64,000 nucleotides of DNA from Acidimicrobiales bacterium (GCA_029246685.1 JAQWMR010000016.1:774877-838876); one strand, 5' to 3'. Positions 8,855 to 17,375 are shown, counted from the first letter of the stretch. A program made the numbers and translations. Notes: generated by a model from the letters alone, not told the origin.

Positions 8855-10000
8855 CTACCCCCGCAGGGCTTGACCAGCCGCGTGGGCAGCGAAGATCACC
8901 CGGGCGGAACGCATGCCGCCGACGGTGCCGTCCTGCATTCGGTTCATCACATAGCTGACGGTCATCTCGTTGTCGACGTCTGCGACGCAGAATGAGCCGC
9001 CCCACCCCGCCCAGAAGAGCGTCCGGTCGTTGACTCCCATGGGCATCCCTTCGGACGGCATCCCGAAGCCGATCCCGAACTTCGTCGGCATCCCCAGCAC
9101 GAGATCGGTGCCGTCCGTCTGCACTTCAAAACAGCGCTCGATGGTCTCCGGCGAAAGAACCTGGTATCCATCGACGGCACCGCCGCGCGACAGGCACGAC
9201 ACCACCCTCGCGACCGATCGCGCGTTGCCATGGCCGTTGCCCGCCGGCTGCTCGAACTGCCGCCACTCGGCGGAGTTGACCATGTCCGCGTGTGACGGCT
9301 CACTGCGGCCGGCCCGTGCGGCGATGCTGTCGCCCTCACCGGCGAACACCGCGTCAGGATCGATCTCATCGGTGCGCATCTCGGCGATCCGCGGAAAGTG
9401 CTCCTCCGGTGTCCCGATGTGGAAGTCCGCACCCAGGGGCTCGGCGATCTCCTCGCGGTAGTACGTGCCGAGGGTTCGGCCGTCGACGCGGCGAACGATC
9501 TCGCCCAGCAGCATCCCTTGGGTCGACGCGTGGTAGCCCGACGCGGAGCCGGGCTCCCACCAGGGCGCCTGCGCAGCCAGGCGCTCGACGCACAACGCTG
9601 TGTTGTACATCTCGTCCTCGGTGATCGGGACGTCGTAGCCGGGAAGCCCCACCGAGTGGCTCAGCGCGTGCTTGACCAGTACGCCTTCCTTGCCGTTGGC
9701 TGCGAACTCGGGCCAGTGCGTGGCGATCCGGTCGTCGACGGAGAGGCGGCCGTGGTCGTGCAGCCGCAGAACGCAGAGCGCCGCCATCATCTTCGTGGTC
9801 GACCAGACGTTGACGATCGTGTCCTGTTCCCACGGCGCGGTCGCGGCGACATCGCGATGTCCACCCCACAGGTCCACGACCATCTCGTCGCGATGGATCA
9901 CGCACGCCGATGCGCCGAGGTCTCCCTCCGCGAAGTTGGCAGCGAAGCCCTCGCGCACGCCTTCCCAGGCCGGGTCGCAGTGTCCGTGGACCTCGGTCAT
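8855..10000 (-). CDS. Serine hydrolase of the class C beta-lactamase/esterase family
   Basis: This 381-residue protein belongs to the beta-lactamase-related (EstB/CubicO) esterases. The nucleophile motif is STTK (Ser67, Lys70), and Tyr156 in GYHAS is the likely second motif; the third is replaced by WAGWGGS, as is usual for the esterase branch. No signal peptide is present, so it is probably a cytoplasmic esterase or amidase rather than a resistance enzyme. GAGGAG precedes the ATG at 10000. A close paralogue, sharing the FxANFxxG, WPEFxxNGK and FREEIAEPLGADFHIG-type blocks, lies in the catabolic island at 58004. Confidence 0.85.
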   Translation of the reverse strand: MTEVHGHCDPAWEGVREGFAANFAEGDLGASACVIHRDEMVVDLWGGHRDVAATAPWEQDTIVNVWSTTKMMAALCVLRLHDHGRLSVDDRIATHWPEFAANGKEGVLVKHALSHSVGLPGYDVPITEDEMYNTALCVERLAAQAPWWEPGSASGYHASTQGMLLGEIVRRVDGRTLGTYYREEIAEPLGADFHIGTPEEHFPRIAEMRTDEIDPDAVFAGEGDSIAARAGRSEPSHADMVNSAEWRQFEQPAGNGHGNARSVARVVSCLSRGGAVDGYQVLSPETIERCFEVQTDGTDLVLGMPTKFGIGFGMPSEGMPMGVNDRTLFWAGWGGSFCVADVDNEMTVSYVMNRMQDGTVGGMRSARVIFAAHAAGQALRG

Positions 10001-10010
10001 CAGATGCTCC

Positions 10011-10469
10011 TCAATTGTCGGGCGAGGGGGAGAATCCGGCCACCGTAACGACACCGTCGGCGAAGGTCAGATTGATGACCGCACCCTCAGCCGCCTCAGG
10101 AGCGACCTCTTCCCCATCGATCATCCAGACCCGCACCGAACCTTCACGGCGATCCGCGATGCACTGGACCTCGTCGAGCATGGCTCCCTCGAAGTGGTAC
10201 TGCGGGACGTAGGTGGGGAACGGACGGATCCCGTTCTCGTCGGAACTCGTGTCGTCCGGAATCACTTCGTACGGGCACGGCAGCACCGTCGTTGCGTCCA
10301 CGGGCGCGCTGACGGGTGGTGGCTCCGTGTCGGGCGGCGTCTCCGTGGTGATCGGTCCGCCGGTGGACGTCGTCTCCTGCGAAGGCTCGCTGAGTTCCGC
10401 CGAATCGGCGTCGTCGCTACAGCCCACCGCGACAAGCACGATCACCAGCAGAGGAGAAACCGTCCTCAA
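10011..10469 (-). CDS. Putative lipoprotein
   Basis: A short basic start and hydrophobic run (PLLVIVLVAVGC) form a lipobox with Cys at residue 17, followed by a Ser/Thr/Pro-rich linker of about 40 residues and a compact C-terminal region of about 90 residues with two cysteines. I do not recognise the domain. The start is TTG at 10469, which overlaps the TGA stop of the upstream SDR gene by four bases, so translation is probably coupled. This overlap decides the start. Confidence 0.7.
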   Translation of the reverse strand: MRTVSPLLVIVLVAVGCSDDADSAELSEPSQETTSTGGPITTETPPDTEPPPVSAPVDATTVLPCPYEVIPDDTSSDENGIRPFPTYVPQYHFEGAMLDEVQCIADRREGSVRVWMIDGEEVAPEAAEGAVINLTFADGVVTVAGFSPSPDN

Positions 10470-11278
10470 AGCAGTCCACGGTCGCGGGCGAGTTCCTGCG
10501 CGTGCACGATGCGGCCCCGGAAGTCCTCAGCCTCGGGCGCTGTGCAGATCCACGCCACCGCCGCTCCGACTGCCTCAGCGGTTCCCGCCGTAAAGTTGTT
10601 CTCGTACTGCTTCGCCCGGCCAGATGCGATCTGTCGTTCAGTGGGCACGTGGCCGGGGTCGATGCTGAAGGCACGGACACCGTCGTCGCGGTGCTCCACT
10701 TCGAGGAGGGGGGCGACGCGCTCGAGTGCAGCCTTCGTCATCGCGTAGCCCATGCCCCAGCCACCCTTTCCGATCCGGTTCTTGGGCGTGGCGTGGGCGG
10801 TGGCGGAGATCATGTTGACGACGGTGCCGCGGCCGTTGGCGATCATCGACGGCAGCACCTCCCGCAAGACGCCCAGCTGGGCGAAAAGGTTCCCTTCGAA
10901 GAGATTCCCGAGCATCTCGTCGTCGAGATCGAGGAACTCCACCATCGCTCCGGGCCCCTGATACACGGCGTTGTTCACCAGGACGTCGACGGACCCGAGC
11001 TCCTCGAGTGCAGTCGCGGCCGCTGCTACAACCGACGAGCGATCGAGGAGATCCATGTAGATCGGCACTGCTCGTCCACCGGCCGCTTCGATCGCCGCGG
11101 CCGTGGTGTCGAGCCCTCCCGGGACGACGATCGAGTCGTCTCCTTCGAGCCGCCGCTCACCGTCCACCATGGTGCGGGCGCTGATTGCGACGTCGAATCC
11201 TGCTCCCGCGAGCGCGATCGCGCAACCTTTGCCGAGACCTCGGCTGGCGCCCGTGACGAATGCGGTCGGTCGCGTCAT
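10466..11278 (-). CDS. Short-chain dehydrogenase/reductase
   Basis: This 270-residue classical SDR oxidoreductase has a Rossmann nucleotide motif TGASRGLG at about 9-16, NNA at about 102-104, and the catalytic Tyr178-x3-Lys182 in GYAMTKAA. The cofactor is NAD(P)H; Arg13 after the first glycine and a following basic residue suggest NADPH, but weakly. The substrate is unknown. It is the first gene of a two-gene unit with the lipoprotein gene that overlaps its end. Confidence 0.88.
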   Translation of the reverse strand: MTRPTAFVTGASRGLGKGCAIALAGAGFDVAISARTMVDGERRLEGDDSIVVPGGLDTTAAAIEAAGGRAVPIYMDLLDRSSVVAAAATALEELGSVDVLVNNAVYQGPGAMVEFLDLDDEMLGNLFEGNLFAQLGVLREVLPSMIANGRGTVVNMISATAHATPKNRIGKGGWGMGYAMTKAALERVAPLLEVEHRDDGVRAFSIDPGHVPTERQIASGRAKQYENNFTAGTAEAVGAAVAWICTAPEAEDFRGRIVHAQELARDRGLL

Positions 11279-11299
11279 CGACGAGACGCTAGGCGATCC

Positions 11300-12535
11300 T
11301 CAGACGTCGGTGCGATCCTCCGGTGCACGATCGAGTTGGTACGCCTCGTGCAACGCGGCGACCGCCGCCTCGGCCCGATCTTCACGAACCACGCACGAGA
11401 TCCGAATCGCCGAGGTGGAGATCATCTCGATGTTGACGTCATTCGCCGAGAGCGTCTCGAACATCGTGGCGGCGACACCCGGGTTGGTCTGCATGCCCGC
11501 GCCGATGAGGCTGACGCGGGCGATGTCGCCATCGGTCACCACGGCGTCGGCGCCGAGCTCAGCGGTAATGATCGCCACGGCGGCTTCGGCGATGGTCACC
11601 TGCTCATGGGGCAGCGTGAAGCTGATGTCGGTTCGGCCTTCGGCCGACACGTTCTGCACGATCATGTCGACGTTGACCTCCGCATCGGCCAGCGTCCGGA
11701 ACATCGTCGCTGCGACGCCGGGACGGTCACTCACCCCGGAGACGGTCATCTTCGCCTCCGACGTGTCGTGGGTGACCGCCGAAATAATGGCGCGTTCCAT
11801 GGGAGCCTCCTCGGTGACCCAAGTGCCCGGAACCCACGAGAAGGCGCTGCGGACATGCAGCGTCACGCCGTGGGAGCGGGCCAACTCGACCGACCGCATG
11901 GCCGGCTTCGGACAACCGGTCGCGGTCATCTCGAGCAATTCGTCGAATGAGATGTGATCCATCTTGCGAGCGTCGGGGACGAGTCGCGGATCGGTGGTGA
12001 AGACGCCAGGGACGTCGGTGTAGAGCTCGCACGCGTCGGCGCCGAGTGCATGGGCGAGTGCTACGGCTGTCGTGTCGGAGCCGCCTCGCCCGAAGAACGT
12101 GACGTCGTTGTCGTCCGACACACCTTGCGAGCCGCCGATCACCGGCACCTTGCCGGCGTCGAGCGCTTCACGGATGCGATACGGGTTGACGTCGAGAATC
12201 TTGGCGTTGCGATGCGTGGTGTCCGTCTTGAAGCCGGCCTGGCTGCCGGTGAAGGAGTCACTCTCGATGCCGCGGTCGTGCAACGCCATTGAGACGAGAG
12301 CGCACGCTTTTCGTTCACCGCCCGTGATCAACATGTCCATTTCACGGCCGGGCTGGGACGTGGAGACCCGCTGTGCCAACGCCATGAGCTCGTCGGTTTC
12401 CTTGCCCATCGCGGAAACGACAAGCACAACCTCGTCGCCTCGTTTGCGGCAGCGCGCGACGTGATCGGCGACCTCGCGGATGCGATCCGGGTCGCCGACG
12501 GAAGTGCCGCCGAACTTCTGGACGAGAAGAGCCAC
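11300..12535 (-). CDS. lysC: Aspartate kinase
   Basis: LysC phosphorylates aspartate, the first step toward lysine, threonine, methionine and diaminopimelate. The 411-residue protein starts with the signature KFGGTSVGDPDRI. The kinase domain covers about 1-245, and two ACT domains at about 265-330 and 345-405 provide lysine/threonine feedback control. The length matches the actinobacterial alpha-subunit. The start is GTG at 12535. Actinobacterial lysC usually contains an internal start for a separate beta-subunit; an internal start is plausible but not evident here. The usual asd neighbour is not adjacent. Confidence 0.95.
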   Translation of the reverse strand: MALLVQKFGGTSVGDPDRIREVADHVARCRKRGDEVVLVVSAMGKETDELMALAQRVSTSQPGREMDMLITGGERKACALVSMALHDRGIESDSFTGSQAGFKTDTTHRNAKILDVNPYRIREALDAGKVPVIGGSQGVSDDNDVTFFGRGGSDTTAVALAHALGADACELYTDVPGVFTTDPRLVPDARKMDHISFDELLEMTATGCPKPAMRSVELARSHGVTLHVRSAFSWVPGTWVTEEAPMERAIISAVTHDTSEAKMTVSGVSDRPGVAATMFRTLADAEVNVDMIVQNVSAEGRTDISFTLPHEQVTIAEAAVAIITAELGADAVVTDGDIARVSLIGAGMQTNPGVAATMFETLSANDVNIEMISTSAIRISCVVREDRAEAAVAALHEAYQLDRAPEDRTDV

Positions 12536-12574
12536 GGGAAAAGGCTACCGGCGGCCGCGGCTCGCCCCCGCGAC

Positions 12575-13090
12575 TTAGCGAGAAACGAAGATCTCGATGC
12601 TGCGCCATCCGTCAGCCCGCGGCGCCCCGACGATCACTGCCACGTCCGGATCGACGGCCAGCGTCAGCCCCGGGGGAACATCGATCAGCAGCACGCGGTG
12701 CGTGTCGTCCTCGAAGGACGCAACGGTCGCAGCTGCGAGATCGACGTCCACACCAGCCAGACGCGCGGCGAACAGGGGTTCCACCGTCGGCTGGTGGCCA
12801 CCCGGCCAGGAGCCGACCCGAGCCCATTGCGGCTTTGATGTCCGGTCACGGAGCCCGGCCGCCCGCAGGCAGCGAACCAGCTCACGGCTGCCGACAGCCG
12901 ACGCGCCGAGTGCGAGCGCTCGAGTGCGATCGACGTCGTCGATGTCGTAGTGGTCGCCCTGAAAACCCAGCCGGCGCATCCCCAGTCGGAGCGCGAACGC
13001 ATGGAGCTCATCGTGTGACTCGTCGCTGACCAGATGGGCCCACCGAGCGCCCCGCCACTCCCATCGCGCCTCGTCCACCAGGATCGTCAC
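12575..13090 (-). CDS. DUF4031 domain protein
   Basis: The first 90 residues match the DUF4031 family (ILVDEARWEWRGARWAHLVSD, then DELHAFA, GDHYDIDD and SRELVRCLRAAGLR). About 80 further residues form an unrecognised C-terminal part. The function of the family is unknown. The start is GTG at 13090. It lies 39 bases upstream of lysC on the same strand and could be co-transcribed with it. Confidence 0.75.
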   Translation of the reverse strand: MTILVDEARWEWRGARWAHLVSDESHDELHAFALRLGMRRLGFQGDHYDIDDVDRTRALALGASAVGSRELVRCLRAAGLRDRTSKPQWARVGSWPGGHQPTVEPLFAARLAGVDVDLAAATVASFEDDTHRVLLIDVPPGLTLAVDPDVAVIVGAPRADGWRSIEIFVSR

Positions 13091-13142
13091 GCCCGCACCG
13101 TACCGGCGCCGCCGGCCGTCAGGTCCGTGACAGACTCACCCC

Positions 13143-13535
13143 GTGGTCGATGCGGACACGAGCGAGATCTTGCTGCGAATACCCGCCTGCGCGCCCTATG
13201 CCCGGCTCGTGCGGGTCGGCGCCGCGGCGCTCGCGTTGCGTCAGGGCATGGGCTTCGGGGAGATCGACGACCTCCGGCTCGCAATCGATGAGGCGATGAT
13301 CGTCCTGCTGGACGGCCTGGAAGACGACGTGGAAGTCGACATCGCCGTCGTCTTCCGCGTGGCCGACGGCCGCTTCGAGTTGGAGGCGGCACGAGGCGCA
13401 GCGGGAACGGTCAGTGCGGCCGCGGTCCACCGCTTCGACGCGATCGCCGGCGGACTCGTGGATGACTATGACGTCGACCCCGAGCACGGCTGGGTCCGAC
13501 TTCGCAAGACCCCGGCAGCCGACGAAGACGACTAG
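13143..13535 (+). CDS. RsbW-like anti-sigma factor / histidine-kinase-type ATPase
   Basis: This 130-residue protein resembles the SpoIIAB/RsbW serine kinases that bind and silence alternative sigma factors. The N-box region reads DLRLAIDEAMIVLL, with the conserved Glu/Asp-Ala pattern. The G-box region is weakly conserved, so kinase activity is uncertain. No anti-anti-sigma or sigma gene is adjacent, which is unusual. The start is GTG at 13143, 52 bases from the divergent DUF4031 gene. Confidence 0.6.
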   Translation: MVDADTSEILLRIPACAPYARLVRVGAAALALRQGMGFGEIDDLRLAIDEAMIVLLDGLEDDVEVDIAVVFRVADGRFELEAARGAAGTVSAAAVHRFDAIAGGLVDDYDVDPEHGWVRLRKTPAADEDD

Positions 13536-13553
13536 GCGAAAAACAGACCAAGC

Positions 13554-13573
13554 GTGCGAACACGGTTTCGCAC
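13554..13573. terminator. Hairpin between convergent genes
   Basis: GTGCGAA and TTCGCAC form a perfect seven-base stem around a six-base loop, in the 61-base gap between the convergent anti-sigma-like and dut genes. There is no clear T-run on either strand, so it is only a candidate bidirectional terminator. Confidence 0.35.
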
Positions 13574-13596
13574 CACGCCGCGTTGTCAGCAAGCCC

Positions 13597-14034
13597 TCAG
13601 CGACCGCTGGACCCGAATCCCGTGTCGCCCCGCTCCGTCGCGTCGAGCACGTCGACCTCGACGAACCGCACCTGGGCGACGGCTTGGACGACCAGCTGGG
13701 CGATGCGCTCGCCTCGGGTGATCTCGAACGCCGTGTGAGGATCGAGATTCACCATGCACACTCTCAGCTCCCCGCGGTACCCACTGTCGACGAGCCCGGG
13801 CGTGTTGAGCACGGTGACGCCGTGCTTCGAGGCGAGGCCGCTGCGGGGCTGCACGAAGCCGGCATAGCCGTCGGGCAGCGCGGTAGCGACACCAGTGGGC
13901 ACGATGGCCCGTCCGCCGCCCGGCGCGAGCGTGACGTTCTCGCGAGCCACGAGGTCCACGCCCGCATCGCCGTCCTTCGCATACGCCGGCAGCGGAAGGT
14001 CAGGGTCGAGACGGAGCACGGGAAGATCGATCAC
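13597..14034 (-). CDS. dut: Deoxyuridine 5'-triphosphate nucleotidohydrolase
   Basis: dUTPase hydrolyses dUTP to dUMP and pyrophosphate, keeping uracil out of DNA and feeding dTMP synthesis. The 145-residue protein has all trimeric dUTPase motifs: [30 protein letters not shown], the GERIAQLV block and the C-terminal [11 protein letters not shown] that closes over the nucleotide. The start is GTG at 14034. It is divergent from orn. Confidence 0.96.
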   Translation of the reverse strand: MIDLPVLRLDPDLPLPAYAKDGDAGVDLVARENVTLAPGGGRAIVPTGVATALPDGYAGFVQPRSGLASKHGVTVLNTPGLVDSGYRGELRVCMVNLDPHTAFEITRGERIAQLVVQAVAQVRFVEVDVLDATERGDTGFGSSGR

Positions 14035-14089
14035 GGCCGCACCCTACCGAGGTCCATCCATGCCAGCACCGGCCGTCTACCCTGGCCCG

Positions 14090-14638
14090 ATGCTGGCATG
14101 GATGGACCTGGAGATGACGGGGCTCGACCCCGACCAACACACGATCGTCGAGATCGCCACGTTGCTGACCGACGACAACCTGGAACTCATCGCCGAGGGG
14201 CCGGACCTGATCGTGCATGCGACAGCTGCCGAGCTCGCGGAGATGGACGACTTCGTCACCAACATGCACACAAAGAGTGGCCTTCTCGACGAGATCACCG
14301 CCTCCACGATCAGCCTCGAGGAAGCGGGCAAGCAGACCATGGCGTTCCTGCGCGAGCACATCGCCGAGGAACGCACCGTTCCCCTGTGCGGAAACTCGAT
14401 CGGCACGGATCGACGCTTTCTCGCCACGTACCTCCCGGAGATCGAGGAGTTCCTCCATTACCGATCGATCGACGTGTCCACGCTCAAGGAACTCGCCCGC
14501 CGATGGCATCCCGAGGCGCTGGCGTCCGCGCCGGACAAGGCCGCCGGGCACCGTGCCATGGACGACATCCGAGAGAGCCTCGATGAACTTCGTCACTATC
14601 GGGCCACGCTCTTCGTGAGTTCGCCGCCGCCCCAATAG
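14090..14638 (+). CDS. orn: Oligoribonuclease
   Basis: Orn degrades two- to five-nucleotide RNAs and pGpG, completing mRNA turnover. The 182-residue protein shows the DEDDh exonuclease motifs: MDLEMTG with the first Asp and Glu, a central Asp in GNSIGTDRRFL, and HRAMDDIRES near the end (His-x4-Asp). I take the ATG at 14090, which gives the standard MLAWMDLEMTG start; an ATG 30 bases upstream is in frame. The metallo-hydrolase gene follows nine bases downstream. Confidence 0.95.
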   Translation: MLAWMDLEMTGLDPDQHTIVEIATLLTDDNLELIAEGPDLIVHATAAELAEMDDFVTNMHTKSGLLDEITASTISLEEAGKQTMAFLREHIAEERTVPLCGNSIGTDRRFLATYLPEIEEFLHYRSIDVSTLKELARRWHPEALASAPDKAAGHRAMDDIRESLDELRHYRATLFVSSPPPQ

Positions 14639-14647
14639 GGTGCCCGG

Positions 14648-15730
14648 GTGACTGAACCCGTCTATCGGAAACAAGAGCAGGAGCCGGCCTCCGACGAAGT
14701 GATCGAGGTGGCGCCGGGCATTCTCCGGATGCAGCTCCCGATCTCGATGCCAGGCCTCGGCCACGTCAACACCTACGCCCTTGAGGACGAGAACGGGTTT
14801 GCGCTCGTGGACCCAGGCCTGCCCGGTCCGGAGTCCTGGGATGCGCTGATGGGTCGCATCAAGACCGCCGGCATCCCGCTCGAGCGCGTTCACACGGCGA
14901 TCGTCACCCACTCGCATCCCGACCACTTCGGCGGCGCCGACCAGCTCCACGAGGAGGCCGGCGCAGAGGTCCTCACCCACGAGTCGTTCCGCTCCATGGT
15001 CTCCGAGACGAACGACGACATCGACATGGATCTCCTCGATGCATCGGAGGACGAGCTGCTCGAGATCTGGAAGCGCCGCTTCCAACAGTTCGAGCCCACG
15101 CCGTGGGGCACGCGGCGGGAGCCGCCGCCAGACGAGGCCATCCGCCGTTGGATCGTCATGGGCGAGGGCGGCCACAAACGGTTCCGCGGCCCGGAGCCCA
15201 CGATCCGGGTGGCCGACGACGAAGCGGTCCGCCTCGCGGGGCGCGACTGGTTCGCCGTCCACACCCCGGGCCACACCATCGACCACCTGTGCCTCTACGA
15301 CCCCGAGAACGGCGTGCTTCTGGCCGGCGACCATGTGCTGCCCACCATCACGCCCCACATCGCCGGCTCCAGCGAGATCGAGGACCCACTGGCCACGTTC
15401 TTCGCGTCGCTCGACAAGGTCGCCGCGCTACCAGGCCTCACCTGCGCGCTCCCGGCGCATGGTCACCCGTTCGAGGACTTGGCCGGCCGCTGCGACCACA
15501 TCCGCGTCCACCACGACGAGCGCCTCCAACTCCTGCGCGACGCCGCCGACGACAACCACGACGCCCCCGTCGATGCATGGATGAAGGTGCTGTTCAAGGA
15601 ACGGTCATGGGGCGAGATGGCAGCGTCGGAGACCTACGCCCACCTCGAACACCTCCGCGTCATCGGCGAGGCCAGCACCCGCCACGACGACGACGGCCTC
15701 CTACGCTTCACCCTCCCCACCGCTTCTTAA
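14648..15730 (+). CDS. MBL-fold metallo-hydrolase
   Basis: This 360-residue protein has the metallo-beta-lactamase fold. The dinuclear zinc motif THSHPDHFGG is at about 88-97, and later metal ligands are in VHTPGHTIDHLCLY and LAGDHVLP. A C-terminal helical region of about 90 residues, with a MAASETYAHLEHL block, resembles the winged-helix-like end of LACTB2-type or thioesterase-like MBL proteins. The substrate is unknown. The start is GTG at 14648. It probably shares a transcript with orn. Confidence 0.82.
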   Translation: MTEPVYRKQEQEPASDEVIEVAPGILRMQLPISMPGLGHVNTYALEDENGFALVDPGLPGPESWDALMGRIKTAGIPLERVHTAIVTHSHPDHFGGADQLHEEAGAEVLTHESFRSMVSETNDDIDMDLLDASEDELLEIWKRRFQQFEPTPWGTRREPPPDEAIRRWIVMGEGGHKRFRGPEPTIRVADDEAVRLAGRDWFAVHTPGHTIDHLCLYDPENGVLLAGDHVLPTITPHIAGSSEIEDPLATFFASLDKVAALPGLTCALPAHGHPFEDLAGRCDHIRVHHDERLQLLRDAADDNHDAPVDAWMKVLFKERSWGEMAASETYAHLEHLRVIGEASTRHDDDGLLRFTLPTAS

Positions 15731-15737
15731 CCAAGTT

Positions 15738-15756
15738 GCGCGGGCTATTACCGCGC
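15738..15756. terminator. Hairpin between convergent genes
   Basis: GCGCGG and CCGCGC pair around a seven-base AT-rich loop in the 53-base gap between the MBL gene and the convergent thioesterase gene. TTCTC follows on the plus strand. It is a plausible but weak terminator. Confidence 0.4.
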
Positions 15757-15783
15757 TTCTCAAAGCAGAACGCGGGTTTGGGG

Positions 15784-16530
15784 TTAGAGGGGGCGGACGC
15801 GGGCGACGCTGCCGGCGATGCCGTCGGTAGTGAGCCAGGTGTCGACACCGCCGTCGACGGCGGCCCAGCGCAGGCGTACGTCGGTGCCTCGTTCGACGCC
15901 TGGACCATGTTCGAGCTCGGCTCGCGCCGGCTCTCGGCTCGCGCCGGCGCGGTCGAGTGCTTCCTCGACGGCAATCCACTGCGCTGCGTTGTTGACGTGG
16001 CCGAGCACGTCGAGATCACCGAATCGCACCGGCCACGGATCGTCGTTGACGTCGCCGGGCCACTTCGTGGGCAACGTGGTCCGAGCGGAGACCTGACGTT
16101 CGCCGGCGGACACGCCCCAGGTGCTGAAGAACTCCTCCGGCAGCTTCATCGGTCGCCCAGTCGTGCGGTCGACATACACCCAGATCGTGCAGCCTTCGAC
16201 CTGTGCACCTTGATCGCCCCGCAACTGCGTGCGGCGTTCGGCCCACCGACCGCCGTACCCGCTGCACCACGTCGTCAGGTCGACCCATTCCTCGAACACG
16301 GGCGCCTGACGGATCTCCACGAGCGTGCGGCGGACCACCCAGTTGTTGGGGTTCGCCATCGTGCTGTCGGCGGCGTCGTCGCGGGCGATGTCTTGCAGGT
16401 GCCGCACGAGCGCATCGAGGCGACAACGGCTCGTCGGGTCTACATCGGCCAGCCGGATCCGGCGGCCCGATTCGAACAACCGACCGTTGTCCGGACGAGG
16501 CGTGATTTCCGCTGCCCCGGGTTCGGCCAT
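15784..16530 (-). CDS. Acyl-ACP thioesterase-like protein
   Basis: This 248-residue protein looks like the two-hotdog acyl-ACP thioesterase family that releases fatty acids from acyl carrier protein. The N-terminal domain has RRIRLADVDPTSRCRLDALV and the helix ARDDAADS; WVVRRTLVEIRQAP and WSGYGGRWAERR-like strands follow; the second domain has RFGDLDVLGHVNNAAQW, the DxxxHVNN hotdog motif. The ATG at 16530 begins MAEPGAAE; longer upstream extensions are not conserved-looking. It is divergent from the whiB leader. Confidence 0.75.
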   Translation of the reverse strand: MAEPGAAEITPRPDNGRLFESGRRIRLADVDPTSRCRLDALVRHLQDIARDDAADSTMANPNNWVVRRTLVEIRQAPVFEEWVDLTTWCSGYGGRWAERRTQLRGDQGAQVEGCTIWVYVDRTTGRPMKLPEEFFSTWGVSAGERQVSARTTLPTKWPGDVNDDPWPVRFGDLDVLGHVNNAAQWIAVEEALDRAGASREPARAELEHGPGVERGTDVRLRWAAVDGGVDTWLTTDGIAGSVARVRPL

Positions 16531-16663
16531 GGCCAGGCACCGTACTCGTCGAACCCGGAATCTTGAGAACGCGGAAGAAATCGCCGATAAATCAGTTGAC
16601 GGCCGTGGAATAGTCCGCGACCGTGGCACCTGCCGGAAAGACCGGCCGCGACCAGGAGTCGAC

Positions 16664-16819
16664 ATGAAGACACTCATGTGCAACGAGCATTCTAACGGCC
16701 AGCCCGTTGATGCGCGCATGCGTGCGCACGTGTCGACGGGTCTCGCCATTGCGACGTCGTGGACCTTTGCCACGAAGCCGTATGGCTACAAGCGGCTCTC
16801 AGGCGCTCCCCCCGGGTGA
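16664..16819 (+). CDS. Upstream leader ORF of the whiB7-like gene (51 residues)
   Basis: This small ORF lies in the 437-base gap between the thioesterase gene and the WhiB gene. AGGAG at 16654-16658 is well placed before the ATG at 16664. The peptide begins MKTLMCNEHSNG and ends LSGAPPG, so its last sense codons are Pro-Pro-Gly, a known ribosome-slowing motif, just before TGA at 16817-16819. The stop codon lies inside a small hairpin (16814-16818 with 16825-16829), and a terminator-like hairpin follows at 16852-16869. The arrangement is that of the leader ORFs upstream of whiB7/wblC in other actinobacteria, but translation is not proven. Confidence 0.5.
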   Translation: MKTLMCNEHSNGQPVDARMRAHVSTGLAIATSWTFATKPYGYKRLSGAPPG

Positions 16820-16851
16820 AATTCCACCCACATAGGGAGAACGCTCCGAGG

Positions 16852-16880
16852 CCGCCAGGAAACTGGCGGTCTTTCTGCTT
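16852..16880 (+). terminator. Attenuator-like terminator in the whiB7 leader
   Basis: CCGCCAG (16852-16858) and CTGGCGG (16863-16869) form a perfect seven-base stem with a GAAA loop, followed by TCTTTCTGCTTTT. This is a good intrinsic terminator, placed 33 bases after the small leader ORF and about 90 bases before the WhiB start. Competing pairings just upstream are CTCCC 16806-16810 with GGGAG 16835-16839, or GGAG 16836-16839 with CTCC 16844-16847. Premature termination relieved by ribosome stalling in the leader is inferred. Confidence 0.6.
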
Positions 16881-16967
16881 TTCCGGCACGAATTCAGCAA
16901 TCCAGCCCGATCCACCATCCGTATCCACCAACCAGCACCAGCAACCAAAAGGGAAGGAGACGAGGTC

Positions 16968-17375
16968 ATGGGACCCCTCGTCGACATCACGACCACCGTC
17001 AACACCGCCAGCCTCACTGAAGAGGACCTCGCCATGGGACACATGCGACATGACAACACCGGTTGGGAGGCCTTCGCGGCCTGCCGTTCGGTCGACAACG
17101 CCGCTGATCTGTTCTTCAGCGAGGACATCGGCGAGATCGCCGCAGCCAAGCGCGTTTGCGCTGACTGCCCGGTGCTCGCGCCGTGCCTCGAGGGAGCTCT
17201 GGATCGTGGGGAGCCGTGGGGCGTCTGGGGTGGTCAGCTGTTCATGAACGGCAAGATGCTGACCGTCAAGCGTCGTCGTGGCCGGCCGCCGAAGGTGGCT
17301 CGTCCCGAAAACCAGATGCCGGTCGTCCCGGTCCCGGCCCACCTGGTTGCCCAGGCGGAGCGGCTGACCGCCTGA
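16968..17375 (+). CDS. whiB7: WhiB7/WblC-like transcription regulator
   Basis: WhiB proteins carry a [4Fe-4S] cluster and bind the primary sigma factor. The four cluster cysteines are Cys39, Cys64, Cys67 and Cys73 (AACRSVD; RVCADCPVLAPC). The turn motif is EPWGVWGG at 82-89. The C-terminus has RRRGRPPK, an AT-hook, which is the mark of the WhiB7/WblC branch controlling intrinsic antibiotic resistance and redox responses. AAGGAG at 16954-16959 supports the ATG at 16968; ATGs at residues 23 and 26 are also possible. The leader contains a small ORF and a terminator hairpin. The WhiB7 assignment rests on the AT-hook and leader, not on phylogeny. Confidence 0.8.
   Translation: MGPLVDITTTVNTASLTEEDLAMGHMRHDNTGWEAFAACRSVDNAADLFFSEDIGEIAAAKRVCADCPVLAPCLEGALDRGEPWGVWGGQLFMNGKMLTVKRRRGRPPKVARPENQMPVVPVPAHLVAQAERLTA

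Noticed and set aside
13143..13535. A complete anti-sigma/anti-anti-sigma stress switch
   Set aside because: Only the RsbW-like gene is present; neighbours are DUF4031 and dut, with no sigma factor or SpoIIAA-like partner.
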